Positions 34,176 through 42,405 of a stretch of 62,022 nucleotides of DNA are shown piece by piece. The stretch lies in the NCBI GenBank assembly GCA_045539625.1, contig JAZQFS010000056.1, positions 1-62,022 of the forward strand, in the 5' to 3' direction. Source of the stretch: UMGS1387 sp045539625 (GTDB lineage Bacteria; Bacillota; Clostridia; Oscillospirales; CAG-382). Under the pieces are notes generated by a model. The model was not told where the DNA came from and did no database searches. It saw nothing but the letters and a program-made list of their open reading frames with translations. The translations under genes were made by a program, and so were the position numbers. The first letter of the stretch is position 1; each line of letters begins with the position of its first letter.

Positions 34176-35618
34176 TTATAAGCTGTTAACGTAATCAACA
34201 AGAATTGTTCTGAGAGTCTGAGGATCGCAGTTACCCTTTAATTCCTTCATACACTTTCCGAACAGTGCCATAAGAGCCTTTTCCTTGCCGCCCTTGAAGT
34301 CAGCAACGGACTTGGGATCGGCAGAAACGACCTCTTTTACAACCTTGTCAATAAGACCTGTATCATTTGAAATAACAAAGCCGTTTTCTTCAGCATACTT
34401 TTCGGGAACGATTGAAGAATCATCGAACATAGCAGCAAGAATCTTCTTACCGTTTGCTCTGCCAACCTTTCCGTCAGCAACAAGCTTGATAAGAGCTCCG
34501 AGAGTCTTTCCGTCAAGCGTGAGCATATCATAGGTCATTTGACGGGCATTAAGAATGCTCATAACTTCGGAAATCATCCAGTTTGCCGCATCCTTTGCAC
34601 TGTTGCAAACCGCATACGCATCTTCAAAACACTCACAAAGTGCGATACTCTTCGCAAGCTGCTCGGCATCATATTCGCCAAGGCCGAATTCTTCAACATA
34701 GCGCTGCTTCTTAACCTCGGGAAACTCGGGGAGCGATTCCTTGATTGAATCAAACCACTCATCGTCAATGACAACAGGCATAACATTAGGATCGGGGAAA
34801 TAGCGGTAGTCTCCTGCTGTTTCCTTACTTCTCATAGCATAGCTCTTGCCCTTGATGTCGTCCCAACGGCGTGTTTCCTGAACAAGCACTTCTGTTCCGT
34901 TTTCAATAGCATCTATATGACGGGCAGTTTCATACTCAATTGCTCGCTTGATAGCTTCGATTGAGTTCATATTCTTCATTTCGGTACGCACTCCAAGCTT
35001 ATCACTGCCTTCGGGACGTACCGAAAGGTTAACGTCACATCTCATTGTACCGTGAGCCATTTCACATTCTGCTACCTTTGCGTAGCGAAGAAGTGTCTTA
35101 AGTCTTTCAAGGTAAGCTTCCACCTCTTCGGCACTTGAAAGGTCGGGCTGGCTTACAATTTCTATAAGTGGCACGCTTGTTCTGTTGAAGTCAACATGTG
35201 TGGTATCTTCTCTGATATCATGAACAAGCTTACCTGCATCCTCTTCCATATGAATCTGCTTAATGCGTACACCCTTCTTACCTTTGCTTGTTTCAATTTC
35301 AACAAGGCCGTTGATTGCTACAGGAGCAAACCACTGTGTAGTCTGATAAGCACAGGGAAGATCGGGATAATAGTAGCTCTTTTTATCAAAAGTGGTAGTG
35401 CGGTTAATATGGCAGTTAAGCATAAGTCCCGCCTTCATACCAAAATCAACAACTCTTTTATTGACGACAGGAAGCATACCGGGCATACCGCAGCATGCAG
35501 GACATACGTGAGAGTTAGGATCAGCACCGTAGGAATGTGCAGAACAGGAGCAGAAGATTTTGGAATTGGTTGCAAGCTCAACGTGAACTTCAAGACCAAT
35601 GACTGTTTCGTATCTCAT
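34176..35618 (-). CDS. gatB: Asp-tRNA(Asn)/Glu-tRNA(Gln) amidotransferase subunit B
   Basis: GatB phosphorylates the carboxylate of misacylated Asp- or Glu-tRNA and transfers ammonia to it. All 480 residues look canonical: YETVIGLEVHVELAT, the Zn-site Cys set (CSCSAHS, CPACCGMPG), YYPDLPCAYQ, HMEEDAGKL, FNRTSVPLIEIVSQPD, DYRYFPDPNV and the C-terminal YqeY-like tail domain. It begins one base after gatA stops and is the last gene of aspS-gatC-gatA-gatB. Unlike its partner GatA it shows no sign of decay. Confidence 0.97.
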   Translation of the reverse strand: MRYETVIGLEVHVELATNSKIFCSCSAHSYGADPNSHVCPACCGMPGMLPVVNKRVVDFGMKAGLMLNCHINRTTTFDKKSYYYPDLPCAYQTTQWFAPVAINGLVEIETSKGKKGVRIKQIHMEEDAGKLVHDIREDTTHVDFNRTSVPLIEIVSQPDLSSAEEVEAYLERLKTLLRYAKVAECEMAHGTMRCDVNLSVRPEGSDKLGVRTEMKNMNSIEAIKRAIEYETARHIDAIENGTEVLVQETRRWDDIKGKSYAMRSKETAGDYRYFPDPNVMPVVIDDEWFDSIKESLPEFPEVKKQRYVEEFGLGEYDAEQLAKSIALCECFEDAYAVCNSAKDAANWMISEVMSILNARQMTYDMLTLDGKTLGALIKLVADGKVGRANGKKILAAMFDDSSIVPEKYAEENGFVISNDTGLIDKVVKEVVSADPKSVADFKGGKEKALMALFGKCMKELKGNCDPQTLRTILVDYVNSL

Positions 35619-35619
35619 C

Positions 35620-36816
35620 TTACTTTTCCTCCTTTACTGCCGCTTGTGCCACATCAAGAAGAGCGGAGTCGGAAAACGCCTTACCCACAAGCTGAACACC
35701 GCCTGCTACAACCGCAGGAAGTCCTGTAATGGAAGCAGGTGCCGTAAATACATTTTCTTTATAGCACATATAGATATCCTGTTCTGTCTCCTCTTTGGTA
35801 TAAGCAAGCTTTGAGCAGGCAGGCATAACTACTGCGTCATATTCCTTAAAAATAGTTGCAAACGCTTCACAGATTACTCTTCTGATTCTGAGAGCCTTAT
35901 CGTATACCTTCATATAATTTTCTGTAGAAAGTGCATCAGAGCCAAAGAGTATTGCTGTTTTAAGAAGCTTTCCGAAAGCCTCGGTTCTGCTATTTGTGTA
36001 AAGCTCATCAATGTTAGTGAACTTTTCACTTCTGTAGCCGTACTTTACACCGTCATATCTTGACACATTATTGCAAAGCTCAGCACTCATCAGAATATTC
36101 CAAGCGGCACGTGACTTACATATTACATCACCGTCAACCGTGGACACTTCAACGCCGCTGTCTTCAAGCAACTTACAAAATTCATTGATTTTATCGGCAA
36201 CCTCACCGTCAGCCATAGATACAAAACTGTTAAGAACAGCAACCTTCTTAACGGGAGCATTTGCTGTCTTAATCTTTTCACACAATTCTTCAGGAAGACT
36301 TGTGCCGTCCTTATCATCATGACCTGAAATGGCGTAAAGCACTTCCCTGCACTCTTTCACAGTCCTTGCAAGAACACTTACCGTCTCGCCTGAGCAGGCA
36401 ACAGGGATTGTACCGTAGCGTGAAACAGCACCGTAGGTGGGCTTAATGCTGATAAGAGAGCTTTGCGCCGCACTTCTGCGAACAGCTCCGTTTACGTCAA
36501 GGCAAATTGCAGCGGCAACATCGTCTTGTTCAAGGGCAAGAGCCGACGCACTTACAAGCTTGCCGTCTTTTTCGCAAGCACCGTTATATGAGCTTTCGCC
36601 AACAAGGTCAAAGGCAAATTCACCAACATCTGTTTTTCCCGACACTGCAAAGCCTGCATTTTCGAGCTTTGTTACGACCTCAGCGTCAAACAGGCTCATA
36701 TAACCGTCAAGCATCTTAGAGCCTGCGGCTGTAGCCATATTCTTTGTAAGAATCATATCGTCTGCAACAACTTTACGACCCATTGCAGTTTCAATTTTTG
36801 AAGTATAAACTTTCAT
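35620..36816 (-). CDS. gatA: GatA homologue, shortened and lacking the amidase catalytic triad
   Basis: 398 residues against about 485 for normal GatA. It aligns clearly from about residue 70 of GatA onward (SKMLDGY, GKTDVGEFAF, IKPTYGAVSRYG, YDGVKYGYRS, NVFTAPASITGLPAV). The glutamine-hydrolysing residues are missing: GIPIAIKDNI with the catalytic Lys is GRKVVADDMI, the GGSSGGSAA loop is not recognisable (KLVSASALA), and TGGSIRQPA with the Ser nucleophile is VNGAVRRSA. The frame is clean with GGGGAGG before its ATG. It is probably a structural subunit passing free ammonia, or replaced by a second GatA elsewhere. The symbol marks homology and gene order, not proven activity. Confidence 0.85.
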   Translation of the reverse strand: MKVYTSKIETAMGRKVVADDMILTKNMATAAGSKMLDGYMSLFDAEVVTKLENAGFAVSGKTDVGEFAFDLVGESSYNGACEKDGKLVSASALALEQDDVAAAICLDVNGAVRRSAAQSSLISIKPTYGAVSRYGTIPVACSGETVSVLARTVKECREVLYAISGHDDKDGTSLPEELCEKIKTANAPVKKVAVLNSFVSMADGEVADKINEFCKLLEDSGVEVSTVDGDVICKSRAAWNILMSAELCNNVSRYDGVKYGYRSEKFTNIDELYTNSRTEAFGKLLKTAILFGSDALSTENYMKVYDKALRIRRVICEAFATIFKEYDAVVMPACSKLAYTKEETEQDIYMCYKENVFTAPASITGLPAVVAGGVQLVGKAFSDSALLDVAQAAVKEEK

Positions 36817-36832
36817 CTAAATTTCCTCCCCA

Positions 36833-37114
36833 TTATTCAACAACACGGGGAACGCACCAGTAGCCCTCGTCCGTTTCGGGTGCAGAGCGCTGGAGATCTT
36901 CACGTGCAAAGTTCTGCTTTACTACATCATCACGCACTACCGTAAGAACAGGCATAACGTGAACCATTCTTTCTACATTGCTTGTATCAATTTCGTCAAG
37001 CGCTGCAGAGTCGGAAAGGCGGTCTTCAAAGAAAGCCGTAATATCCGCTTTTTCAGTTTCAGAAAGACTTAGCTGATTGAGCAGCTCAAGCCTTCTCAAT
37101 GTTTCTCTTTCCAT
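36833..37114 (-). CDS. gatC: Asp-tRNA(Asn)/Glu-tRNA(Gln) amidotransferase subunit C
   Basis: 93 residues, the usual GatC size. It has the N-terminal helix (RLELLNQLSLSETEKADI), an EIDTSNVERMVHVMPV stretch matching VEPTTHVLP-type sequences, VVRDDVVKQNFAREDLQRSAPE and the family-typical C-terminus YWCVPRVVE. GatC wraps around GatA and GatB and stabilises the complex. It lies between aspS (37 bases) and gatA (16 bases) in one operon. Confidence 0.93.
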   Translation of the reverse strand: MERETLRRLELLNQLSLSETEKADITAFFEDRLSDSAALDEIDTSNVERMVHVMPVLTVVRDDVVKQNFAREDLQRSAPETDEGYWCVPRVVE

Positions 37115-37151
37115 TAAATCAAATCCTTTTTATAAAATAGGTTTAAATTGC

Positions 37152-38927
37152 TTAGTCTCTGACCTTAATGTGTACTTCACGAAGCTGCTGTTCGGTAACT
37201 TCGCCGGGAGCTCCCATCATAAGGTCCTGAGCATTACCGTTAAGAGGGAACGCAATGACATCACGGATTGTTTCTTCTTCGGCGATAAGCATAATCATTC
37301 TGTCAACGCCGGGAGCCATACCTGCATGAGGCGGAGCACCGTAAGCAAATGCTGTATAAAGAGCACCGAACTTAGCCTTAAGATCTTCTTCGCCGTAGCC
37401 TGCAATTTCAAATGCTTTTCTCATAATTTCGGGATTATGGTTTCTTACAGCACCGGAAGAAAGCTCAACACCGTTACATACAATATCATACTGATATGCA
37501 AAGATTTCAAGAGGATCCTTATTCATAAGTGCATCCATACCGCCCTGAGGCATTGAGAAAGGATTATGAGTAAAGTCGATGCGGTTAGTTTCGGGATTAA
37601 GTTCATACATCGGGAAGTCTACAATAAAGCAGAATTCAAAGGAATCGTTCTTGATAAGTCCGAGCTCATTACCGATCCATGTTCTCATTTCACCTGCAAG
37701 ACGGTTGATAACAGAAGCTGCATCACTGATAAAGAACAGCGAGTCGCCTTCCTTAATACCGCAAAGCTCTACAAGCTCTGCCTTCTGTTCTTCTGTCAAA
37801 AACTTTGCGATAGGACCCTTGAATTCGCCTTCTTCAAGTGTGATGTATCCGCAGCCGAACTTCATACCGATACTTCTTGAGTAAGTGTCGATAGCCTTTT
37901 CAAAAGCCTTCTTGCCGTCGCCTTCGCCGTCCTTCTTAACAAGGTAGTTTGCAACGATACCGCGTACAAGCTTATCCTTGAAGGGAATTGTTCTGCCGTT
38001 GATATACTGGAATTCGTGCTTGCTGAAAAATTCGGTAAGATCCTTAATAATGAGAGGGTTGCGAAGGTCAGGTTTATCGGAGCCGTACTTAAGCATCGCA
38101 TCTGCAAATGTTATACGTCTGAAAGGAGGCTCTGAAACCTTCTTATTGGAAAATTCCTTAAATGTGTTATAAACAACCTTTTCTGCAACTTCAAACACGT
38201 CTTCCTGTGTAGCAAAGGACATTTCAAAGTCAAGCTGATAGAATTCTCCGGGTGAACGGTCCTGACGTGCATCTTCGTCACGGAAGCAGGGCGCTATCTG
38301 GAAATATCTGTCAAATCCTGAAGCCATAAGAAGCTGTTTGAACTGCTGCGGTGCCTGAGGAAGAGCATAGAACTTACCCTTGTGCTTACGGCTGGGAACA
38401 AGATAGTCACGGGCACCTTCGGGAGAAGAAGCTGTAAGGATAGGAGTTTGGATTTCCATAAATCCCATATCCTCCATCTGTCTACGAAGATAGCTTAAAA
38501 TCTTGGAACGAAGCACAATATTATCGTGAATCTTTCTGTTTCTCAGGTCAAGATAGCGGTACTTAAGACGCACTTCCTCACGTGTCTGTGTAGATGAATC
38601 AATTTCAAAGGGAAGTCCAAGCTGACAGGGACCGAGTACTTCAACCGAGCTTGCACGAACTTCAATAAGTCCTGTTGCAATCTTGGGATTGACTGTTTCT
38701 TCGTCTCTCTTGGTAACATTACCTTCTACCTTTACAACTGTTTCCTTAGACATTCCCGCAATCATGCTGTCGTCGGAAACTACAATCTGAGTTACTCCAT
38801 AGTGGTCTCTGAGGTCTACGAAAAGTACGCCTCCGTGGTCACGCACAGTTTCAATCCATCCTGTCAGTACAACGTTCTGACCGATGTGCTCTGTGCCAAG
38901 TTCGTTACAGGTATGTGTTCTCAACAT
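37152..38927 (-). CDS. aspS: Aspartyl-tRNA synthetase
   Basis: A 591-residue bacterial-type AspRS: OB-fold anticodon domain (VVLTGWIETVRDHGGVLFVDLRD), class II motif 2 (FRDEDARQDRSPGEFYQLDFEM region), the bacterial GAD insertion (about 285-415) and motif 3 (HAGMAPGVDRMIML). In an operon with gatCAB and under a T-box whose specifier appears to be AAC, it is probably non-discriminating, charging both tRNA-Asp and tRNA-Asn with Asp, with GatCAB finishing Asn-tRNA. No asnS is in the window, but its absence from the genome cannot be checked here. Confidence 0.96.
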   Translation of the reverse strand: MLRTHTCNELGTEHIGQNVVLTGWIETVRDHGGVLFVDLRDHYGVTQIVVSDDSMIAGMSKETVVKVEGNVTKRDEETVNPKIATGLIEVRASSVEVLGPCQLGLPFEIDSSTQTREEVRLKYRYLDLRNRKIHDNIVLRSKILSYLRRQMEDMGFMEIQTPILTASSPEGARDYLVPSRKHKGKFYALPQAPQQFKQLLMASGFDRYFQIAPCFRDEDARQDRSPGEFYQLDFEMSFATQEDVFEVAEKVVYNTFKEFSNKKVSEPPFRRITFADAMLKYGSDKPDLRNPLIIKDLTEFFSKHEFQYINGRTIPFKDKLVRGIVANYLVKKDGEGDGKKAFEKAIDTYSRSIGMKFGCGYITLEEGEFKGPIAKFLTEEQKAELVELCGIKEGDSLFFISDAASVINRLAGEMRTWIGNELGLIKNDSFEFCFIVDFPMYELNPETNRIDFTHNPFSMPQGGMDALMNKDPLEIFAYQYDIVCNGVELSSGAVRNHNPEIMRKAFEIAGYGEEDLKAKFGALYTAFAYGAPPHAGMAPGVDRMIMLIAEEETIRDVIAFPLNGNAQDLMMGAPGEVTEQQLREVHIKVRD

Positions 38928-38998
38928 AATTCTGTTCCTCCGTTCAATAACTTTATTATTCTTATTTTTTATTAACTTTAGTCAAGGCAAAAAACAAA

Positions 38999-39239
38999 AG
39001 TCTTCCGCCCCTGTATGGGACGAAAGACTTACTTCCGCGATACCACCCAAATTGACTGTAAATGCTTACAGTCCTCTCATTGCATCCTTACGGGATGAAC
39101 GTGCGGTTCTACTTGCCTTACGGCTTTCTTCCGCAAGCTCCGAAGTGTTTTTCTTAAAAGACTCTTTACCGAACTTTCACCAAACGTCGGCTCTCTGAAA
39201 AATTCGTCTTAAAATACTCTCTTCATCATCGCACAATAT
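38999..39239 (-). ncRNA. T-box leader of aspS-gatCAB, apparent Asn specifier (AAC)
   Basis: The T-box GGGTGGTATCGCGGAAG (39048-39032) is followed by a terminator (GTCTTTCG...CGGAAGAC, 39028-39000, then TTTTGTTTTTT). Upstream are AGAGAGCCGACGTTTGGTG, an AGTA bulge and a specifier loop AAAAACA closed by GAAG/CTTC, which gives AAC at 39149-39147. Uncharged tRNA-Asn would turn on the genes that make Asn-tRNA. The specifier is from manual pairing; the T-box itself is firm. Confidence 0.87.
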
Positions 39240-39250
39240 ATTACTGGTAC

Positions 39251-39279
39251 ATTCTAACACAATCTTTGGAATGTGTCAA
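39251..39279 (-). promoter_or_regulatory. Promoter of the aspS T-box operon
   Basis: TTGACA (39279-39274), 17 bases, TAGAAT (39256-39251) on the minus strand, directly upstream of the leader. Confidence 0.78.
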
Positions 39280-39314
39280 CAATTATTTCATTATATTTTA
39301 AAAAATTAACATTT

Positions 39315-40364
39315 TTATAAAAAGTGTTCTCCGCAGATGTCGTTGTTTACAAATTCTTCAAGTTTATCACCTGTGTATCCAAGGCTTACACCGAGCAGCA
39401 CCTTAATATATGAGCACTCCCCTGTCATACCCGATATGGGTTTTGCGCCCGCTCTCAGGGCTTTACCCGTTGTTTCATATGAGTATGCAAGTTTATTGCA
39501 AGGCTCAATAAAAACGGGAATTTTTGGATTTCTGATTTCACACTCTTGTATAAACCAAAGCAAAGAAGAATTTATATTAGCATCATCGCTTGTACAGACG
39601 GTGCTTGAATGATACGTACCGTGAACAACAGCCTTTATGCGGTCAAGATTGAAAATTCCGTAATCAAGTCCCGTATACGGCTCGATTTTAACAACGCCGC
39701 CGGAAAGTATCGGCAAGCTGTATAAAAGCTTTTCACTGCCGTTAAATGATTCACCCTCATTCTGAGCACATTCCATAGACAGCTGTGTCATATCCTTGCT
39801 ATAAAAATTATTGGAATAATCGCCGCACTGCTCAAGATGACAGCCGAGATGAAGAAACATTTTTCTTTCGGCTTTCCCGTCAACGGTGCTGTCATTTCTG
39901 TACGGTACATAAACATTCGGTCTTATACCGTAAAAAATCAATTCAACGGCAGCCTTGAAATTATCGTTACCGTTTGCATCTTTTTCATCAAGAGAAAGTT
40001 GGCTTGACACCAAGAACACGGGAATTTTAATACCCGCCATCAGCAGTGACAGCAAGGACGAAGTATAAGCGAGAGTATCTGTTCCGTGAAGGATTATAAC
40101 ACCGTCATACTTTGAGTAATCGTAAGACTTCATCGACTTTATAAGGCAGTTAAGCTTATCGATAGTCATATCCTCGCTCAAAGTATCAAGCGGACTTTTT
40201 ACATCGAATGAAACCAAATCCTCAGACCTGAATTTACAGCTTCCGTTTCGGAATTTTTCAATAATAACTGCCTTGGCTCTGTCGGTATCAGACGCTTTTT
40301 CACCGTTTTCGTTTCTGAAGGAACATATCGTTCCCCCTGTCATAATGAGTAGAACATTTTTCAT
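39315..40364 (-). CDS. Type I-like asparaginase
   Basis: A 349-residue L-asparaginase-family amidohydrolase. LLIMTGGTICS near the N-terminus carries the first catalytic Thr and ILHGTDTLAYT carries the second Thr-Asp pair; SSQLSLDEKDANG and the C-terminal GECSYIKVLLG fit the family. No signal peptide is seen, so it is a cytoplasmic type. It starts 9 bases after the upstream glycosidase gene and so shares its transcript, an odd pairing. Closeness to the Asn-responsive operon may be coincidental. Confidence 0.9.
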   Translation of the reverse strand: MKNVLLIMTGGTICSFRNENGEKASDTDRAKAVIIEKFRNGSCKFRSEDLVSFDVKSPLDTLSEDMTIDKLNCLIKSMKSYDYSKYDGVIILHGTDTLAYTSSLLSLLMAGIKIPVFLVSSQLSLDEKDANGNDNFKAAVELIFYGIRPNVYVPYRNDSTVDGKAERKMFLHLGCHLEQCGDYSNNFYSKDMTQLSMECAQNEGESFNGSEKLLYSLPILSGGVVKIEPYTGLDYGIFNLDRIKAVVHGTYHSSTVCTSDDANINSSLLWFIQECEIRNPKIPVFIEPCNKLAYSYETTGKALRAGAKPISGMTGECSYIKVLLGVSLGYTGDKLEEFVNNDICGEHFL

Positions 40365-40373
40365 AAAAGCACC

Positions 40374-42239
40374 TTATTTTTTGACAATTCTGAACACCGC
40401 ACCGTCAAAGCCGCCAATCTCTGTAAGATTGCCGTAATAAACATCACTGACCTCATATCCGTCTTTAACCGTAATATCGGCTTTTTGACTGCTGTGACTG
40501 TAATTAACAGCAACACAGTAAATACTGCCGTCATTTGCAGGGTGAAGTGTGATTCCGATAAATCTGTTGTCGGTTACCACTTCGTGTGTATTTACTTTAT
40601 CCTCAAACAGCTTCTTGTATACAAGGTGGTAATTCTTCTTTTCAAAAGCATTTCTATCATTGATAATTGCAGATTCAAGAGGATAGTTAACATAGATTAC
40701 CCTACCCTTGCCAAGCTTATTTTCACTGATAAGAGGATTACCGTCTGCATCAGCAGCAAGCACTTTTGCAGTAGTTGGCTCCATATAAAGACGTCTTCTT
40801 CTGCTATAGGCAATTTTTTCGCCGTCCCACAGATATTCACCGCTGTCAGAAGAACATTCACAGTCGATTGTCTTAAGTCCTGACAGAGCGGTAAATTCAG
40901 CAAGCAATCCTGTTTCGTTGGAAATATACAGTGTTGCTCCCTCTTCCTTAACACGTCTGATAAGCTCAAGATAATTTTCTCTCTTAAGCACCATCTGCGC
41001 ACAAATAGAAGGCATAATATAAATATCGGAATGAGGAATTTCATCGTTGCCAAACACAAATTCAATATTAAGACCCGCCTGCTTTGCAAGAGCGTAGGTC
41101 ATATAGCCTGCTGCAATGTGATCCTGACGAAGTGTAAGAATACATACTGCATCGGTTTTTGGCTTCGGAAGCTCAAAGTCAAAGCCTCTGATAATGTCAC
41201 CGATTTTCTTAGTCTCTTTGAGCACGGGCTTGGGAGTGCGGTCAGCATAAATCATACCCAGCTCAACCTCGCACATCTGAGAAGTATAAGGGTGAGTTGT
41301 GAGATTGGTCTGCTCATTAGCACACCACCACATAACACCGGGTGACTTATGTGCCCAATTTGAAATTAACTGAAGTCTCATAAAGTCTGCCGCAATTTCA
41401 TCGCAGCTTATCATGGGACCAAGGTTACCAAGCTCTTCAACAAGACAAGGCTTACCGCTCAAATCGGAATACATCTTAGTCTGGAAGGTTGCATGAATAC
41501 CCGTTCTGAAGGATGCCATTGGTGCTATGTCGGCGTGCTCGCAGAAATAAGGATAAGGGTGCGTTGTAAGCATATCACACGCCTCGCCCTGCCCTTTGAT
41601 AGTCCATTTCTGACCGCCGAAATTATGAGCCTTAAGTCCGTGCATACCGGAAATCACAGGACGTGTGGGATCATTTGCTTTAATTGCGTTTGAAATCATA
41701 AGTGACCAGTTTGTTGCCACTTCTTCGTTAGCCACCTGTGACATTACATTACATTCGTTACCCAAATCCCAGGCATATATGCATTTTCTGTGCTTGAAAT
41801 TATTAACAATACCTGCAACAAATCTTTGCTGAAACAGCAGGGCGGTCAAATCCATAAACAGATTCTTACCGTAAAGTGCAGAAGGAATAAAGAGTCTGCC
41901 GCTCATCCAGCCTGTTACGATACCGACAACAAATTTAACATCGTATTCCTCGGCAATATCGCAGAATTTTGAGAATCTCTCAAGCATCACAGGATCGAGG
42001 TAATACGGATTTTCGGGAAACCTGTCACCCTCCAACCTGTATTCCTGAACATCAGCACCCGAGCCCATAACGGGTATTATCGGCTGAAAATCACGCCACA
42101 TAGGAAAAACTCTCATAAATCGGATACCGTGTTTTGTGAGAATTTCAAAGTCTTCACGTATCGCCTTTTCGTCCCAATTATGCCACATTTCAGTTCCTGC
42201 ATTTGAAGCCCAATAATTACAACCAACTATATATTCCAT
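40374..42239 (-). CDS. Clan GH-A glycosidase (GH5-like), cytoplasmic
   Basis: A 621-residue TIM-barrel glycosidase. GCNYWASNAGTEMWHNWD at the start, FMRVFPMWRDFQP, YAWDLGNECN (acid/base Glu after Asn) and KPCLVEELGN (nucleophile Glu) fit clan GH-A, most like GH5 mannanase or cellulase relatives. A C-terminal half (about 390-621) resembles the trimerisation and beta domains of beta-galactosidase-like enzymes. CCTCCT at 42249-42254 (AGGAGG on the coding strand) places the start at 42239; the longer frame to 42380 has no such support. No signal peptide. It is followed by asparaginase after 9 bases. The substrate is not determinable. Confidence 0.8.
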   Translation of the reverse strand: MEYIVGCNYWASNAGTEMWHNWDEKAIREDFEILTKHGIRFMRVFPMWRDFQPIIPVMGSGADVQEYRLEGDRFPENPYYLDPVMLERFSKFCDIAEEYDVKFVVGIVTGWMSGRLFIPSALYGKNLFMDLTALLFQQRFVAGIVNNFKHRKCIYAWDLGNECNVMSQVANEEVATNWSLMISNAIKANDPTRPVISGMHGLKAHNFGGQKWTIKGQGEACDMLTTHPYPYFCEHADIAPMASFRTGIHATFQTKMYSDLSGKPCLVEELGNLGPMISCDEIAADFMRLQLISNWAHKSPGVMWWCANEQTNLTTHPYTSQMCEVELGMIYADRTPKPVLKETKKIGDIIRGFDFELPKPKTDAVCILTLRQDHIAAGYMTYALAKQAGLNIEFVFGNDEIPHSDIYIMPSICAQMVLKRENYLELIRRVKEEGATLYISNETGLLAEFTALSGLKTIDCECSSDSGEYLWDGEKIAYSRRRRLYMEPTTAKVLAADADGNPLISENKLGKGRVIYVNYPLESAIINDRNAFEKKNYHLVYKKLFEDKVNTHEVVTDNRFIGITLHPANDGSIYCVAVNYSHSSQKADITVKDGYEVSDVYYGNLTEIGGFDGAVFRIVKK

Positions 42240-42269
42240 AAATATCAACCTCCTGAAACTTATAAGATT

Positions 42270-42298
42270 AAGATACCATAATTCGGGTAAATTGTCAA
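42270..42298 (-). promoter_or_regulatory. Promoter of the GH5-like/asparaginase operon
   Basis: TTGACA (42298-42293), 17 bases, TATCTT (42275-42270) on the minus strand. Confidence 0.75.
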
Positions 42299-42342
42299 TA
42301 GACTTTACAAAATAAGTTTGCTCATTTATGTACGCTACGGCA

Positions 42343-42358
42343 GCACTGCCGGCAGTGC
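42343..42358. promoter_or_regulatory. Perfect 16-base palindrome GCACTGCCGGCAGTGC
   Basis: A GC-rich perfect palindrome 45 bases upstream of the -35 box of the GH5-like operon and just past the terminator of the SLH gene. It could be an operator or part of a second hairpin. Confidence 0.4.
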
Positions 42359-42370
42359 ACTCCAAAAGAA

Positions 42371-42394
42371 AGCGGAGCACCTATGTGCCCCGCT
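42371..42394 (-). terminator. Terminator after the SLH-GH99-like gene
   Basis: Stem AGCGGGGCAC/GTGCTCCGCT (one mismatch) with loop ATAG, followed by TTCTTTT on the minus strand. Confidence 0.7.
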
Positions 42395-42405
42395 TATGAA
42401 GCTGA

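Noticed and set aside
34176..37114. General decay of the gat operon
   Set aside because: GatB and GatC are fully canonical, spacing is tight and ribosome binding sites are intact, so only GatA is unusual.
40374..42380. Longer start (42380) for the GH5-like gene
   Set aside because: The extra 47 residues have no homology and include the promoter region; AGGAGG marks the ATG at 42239.
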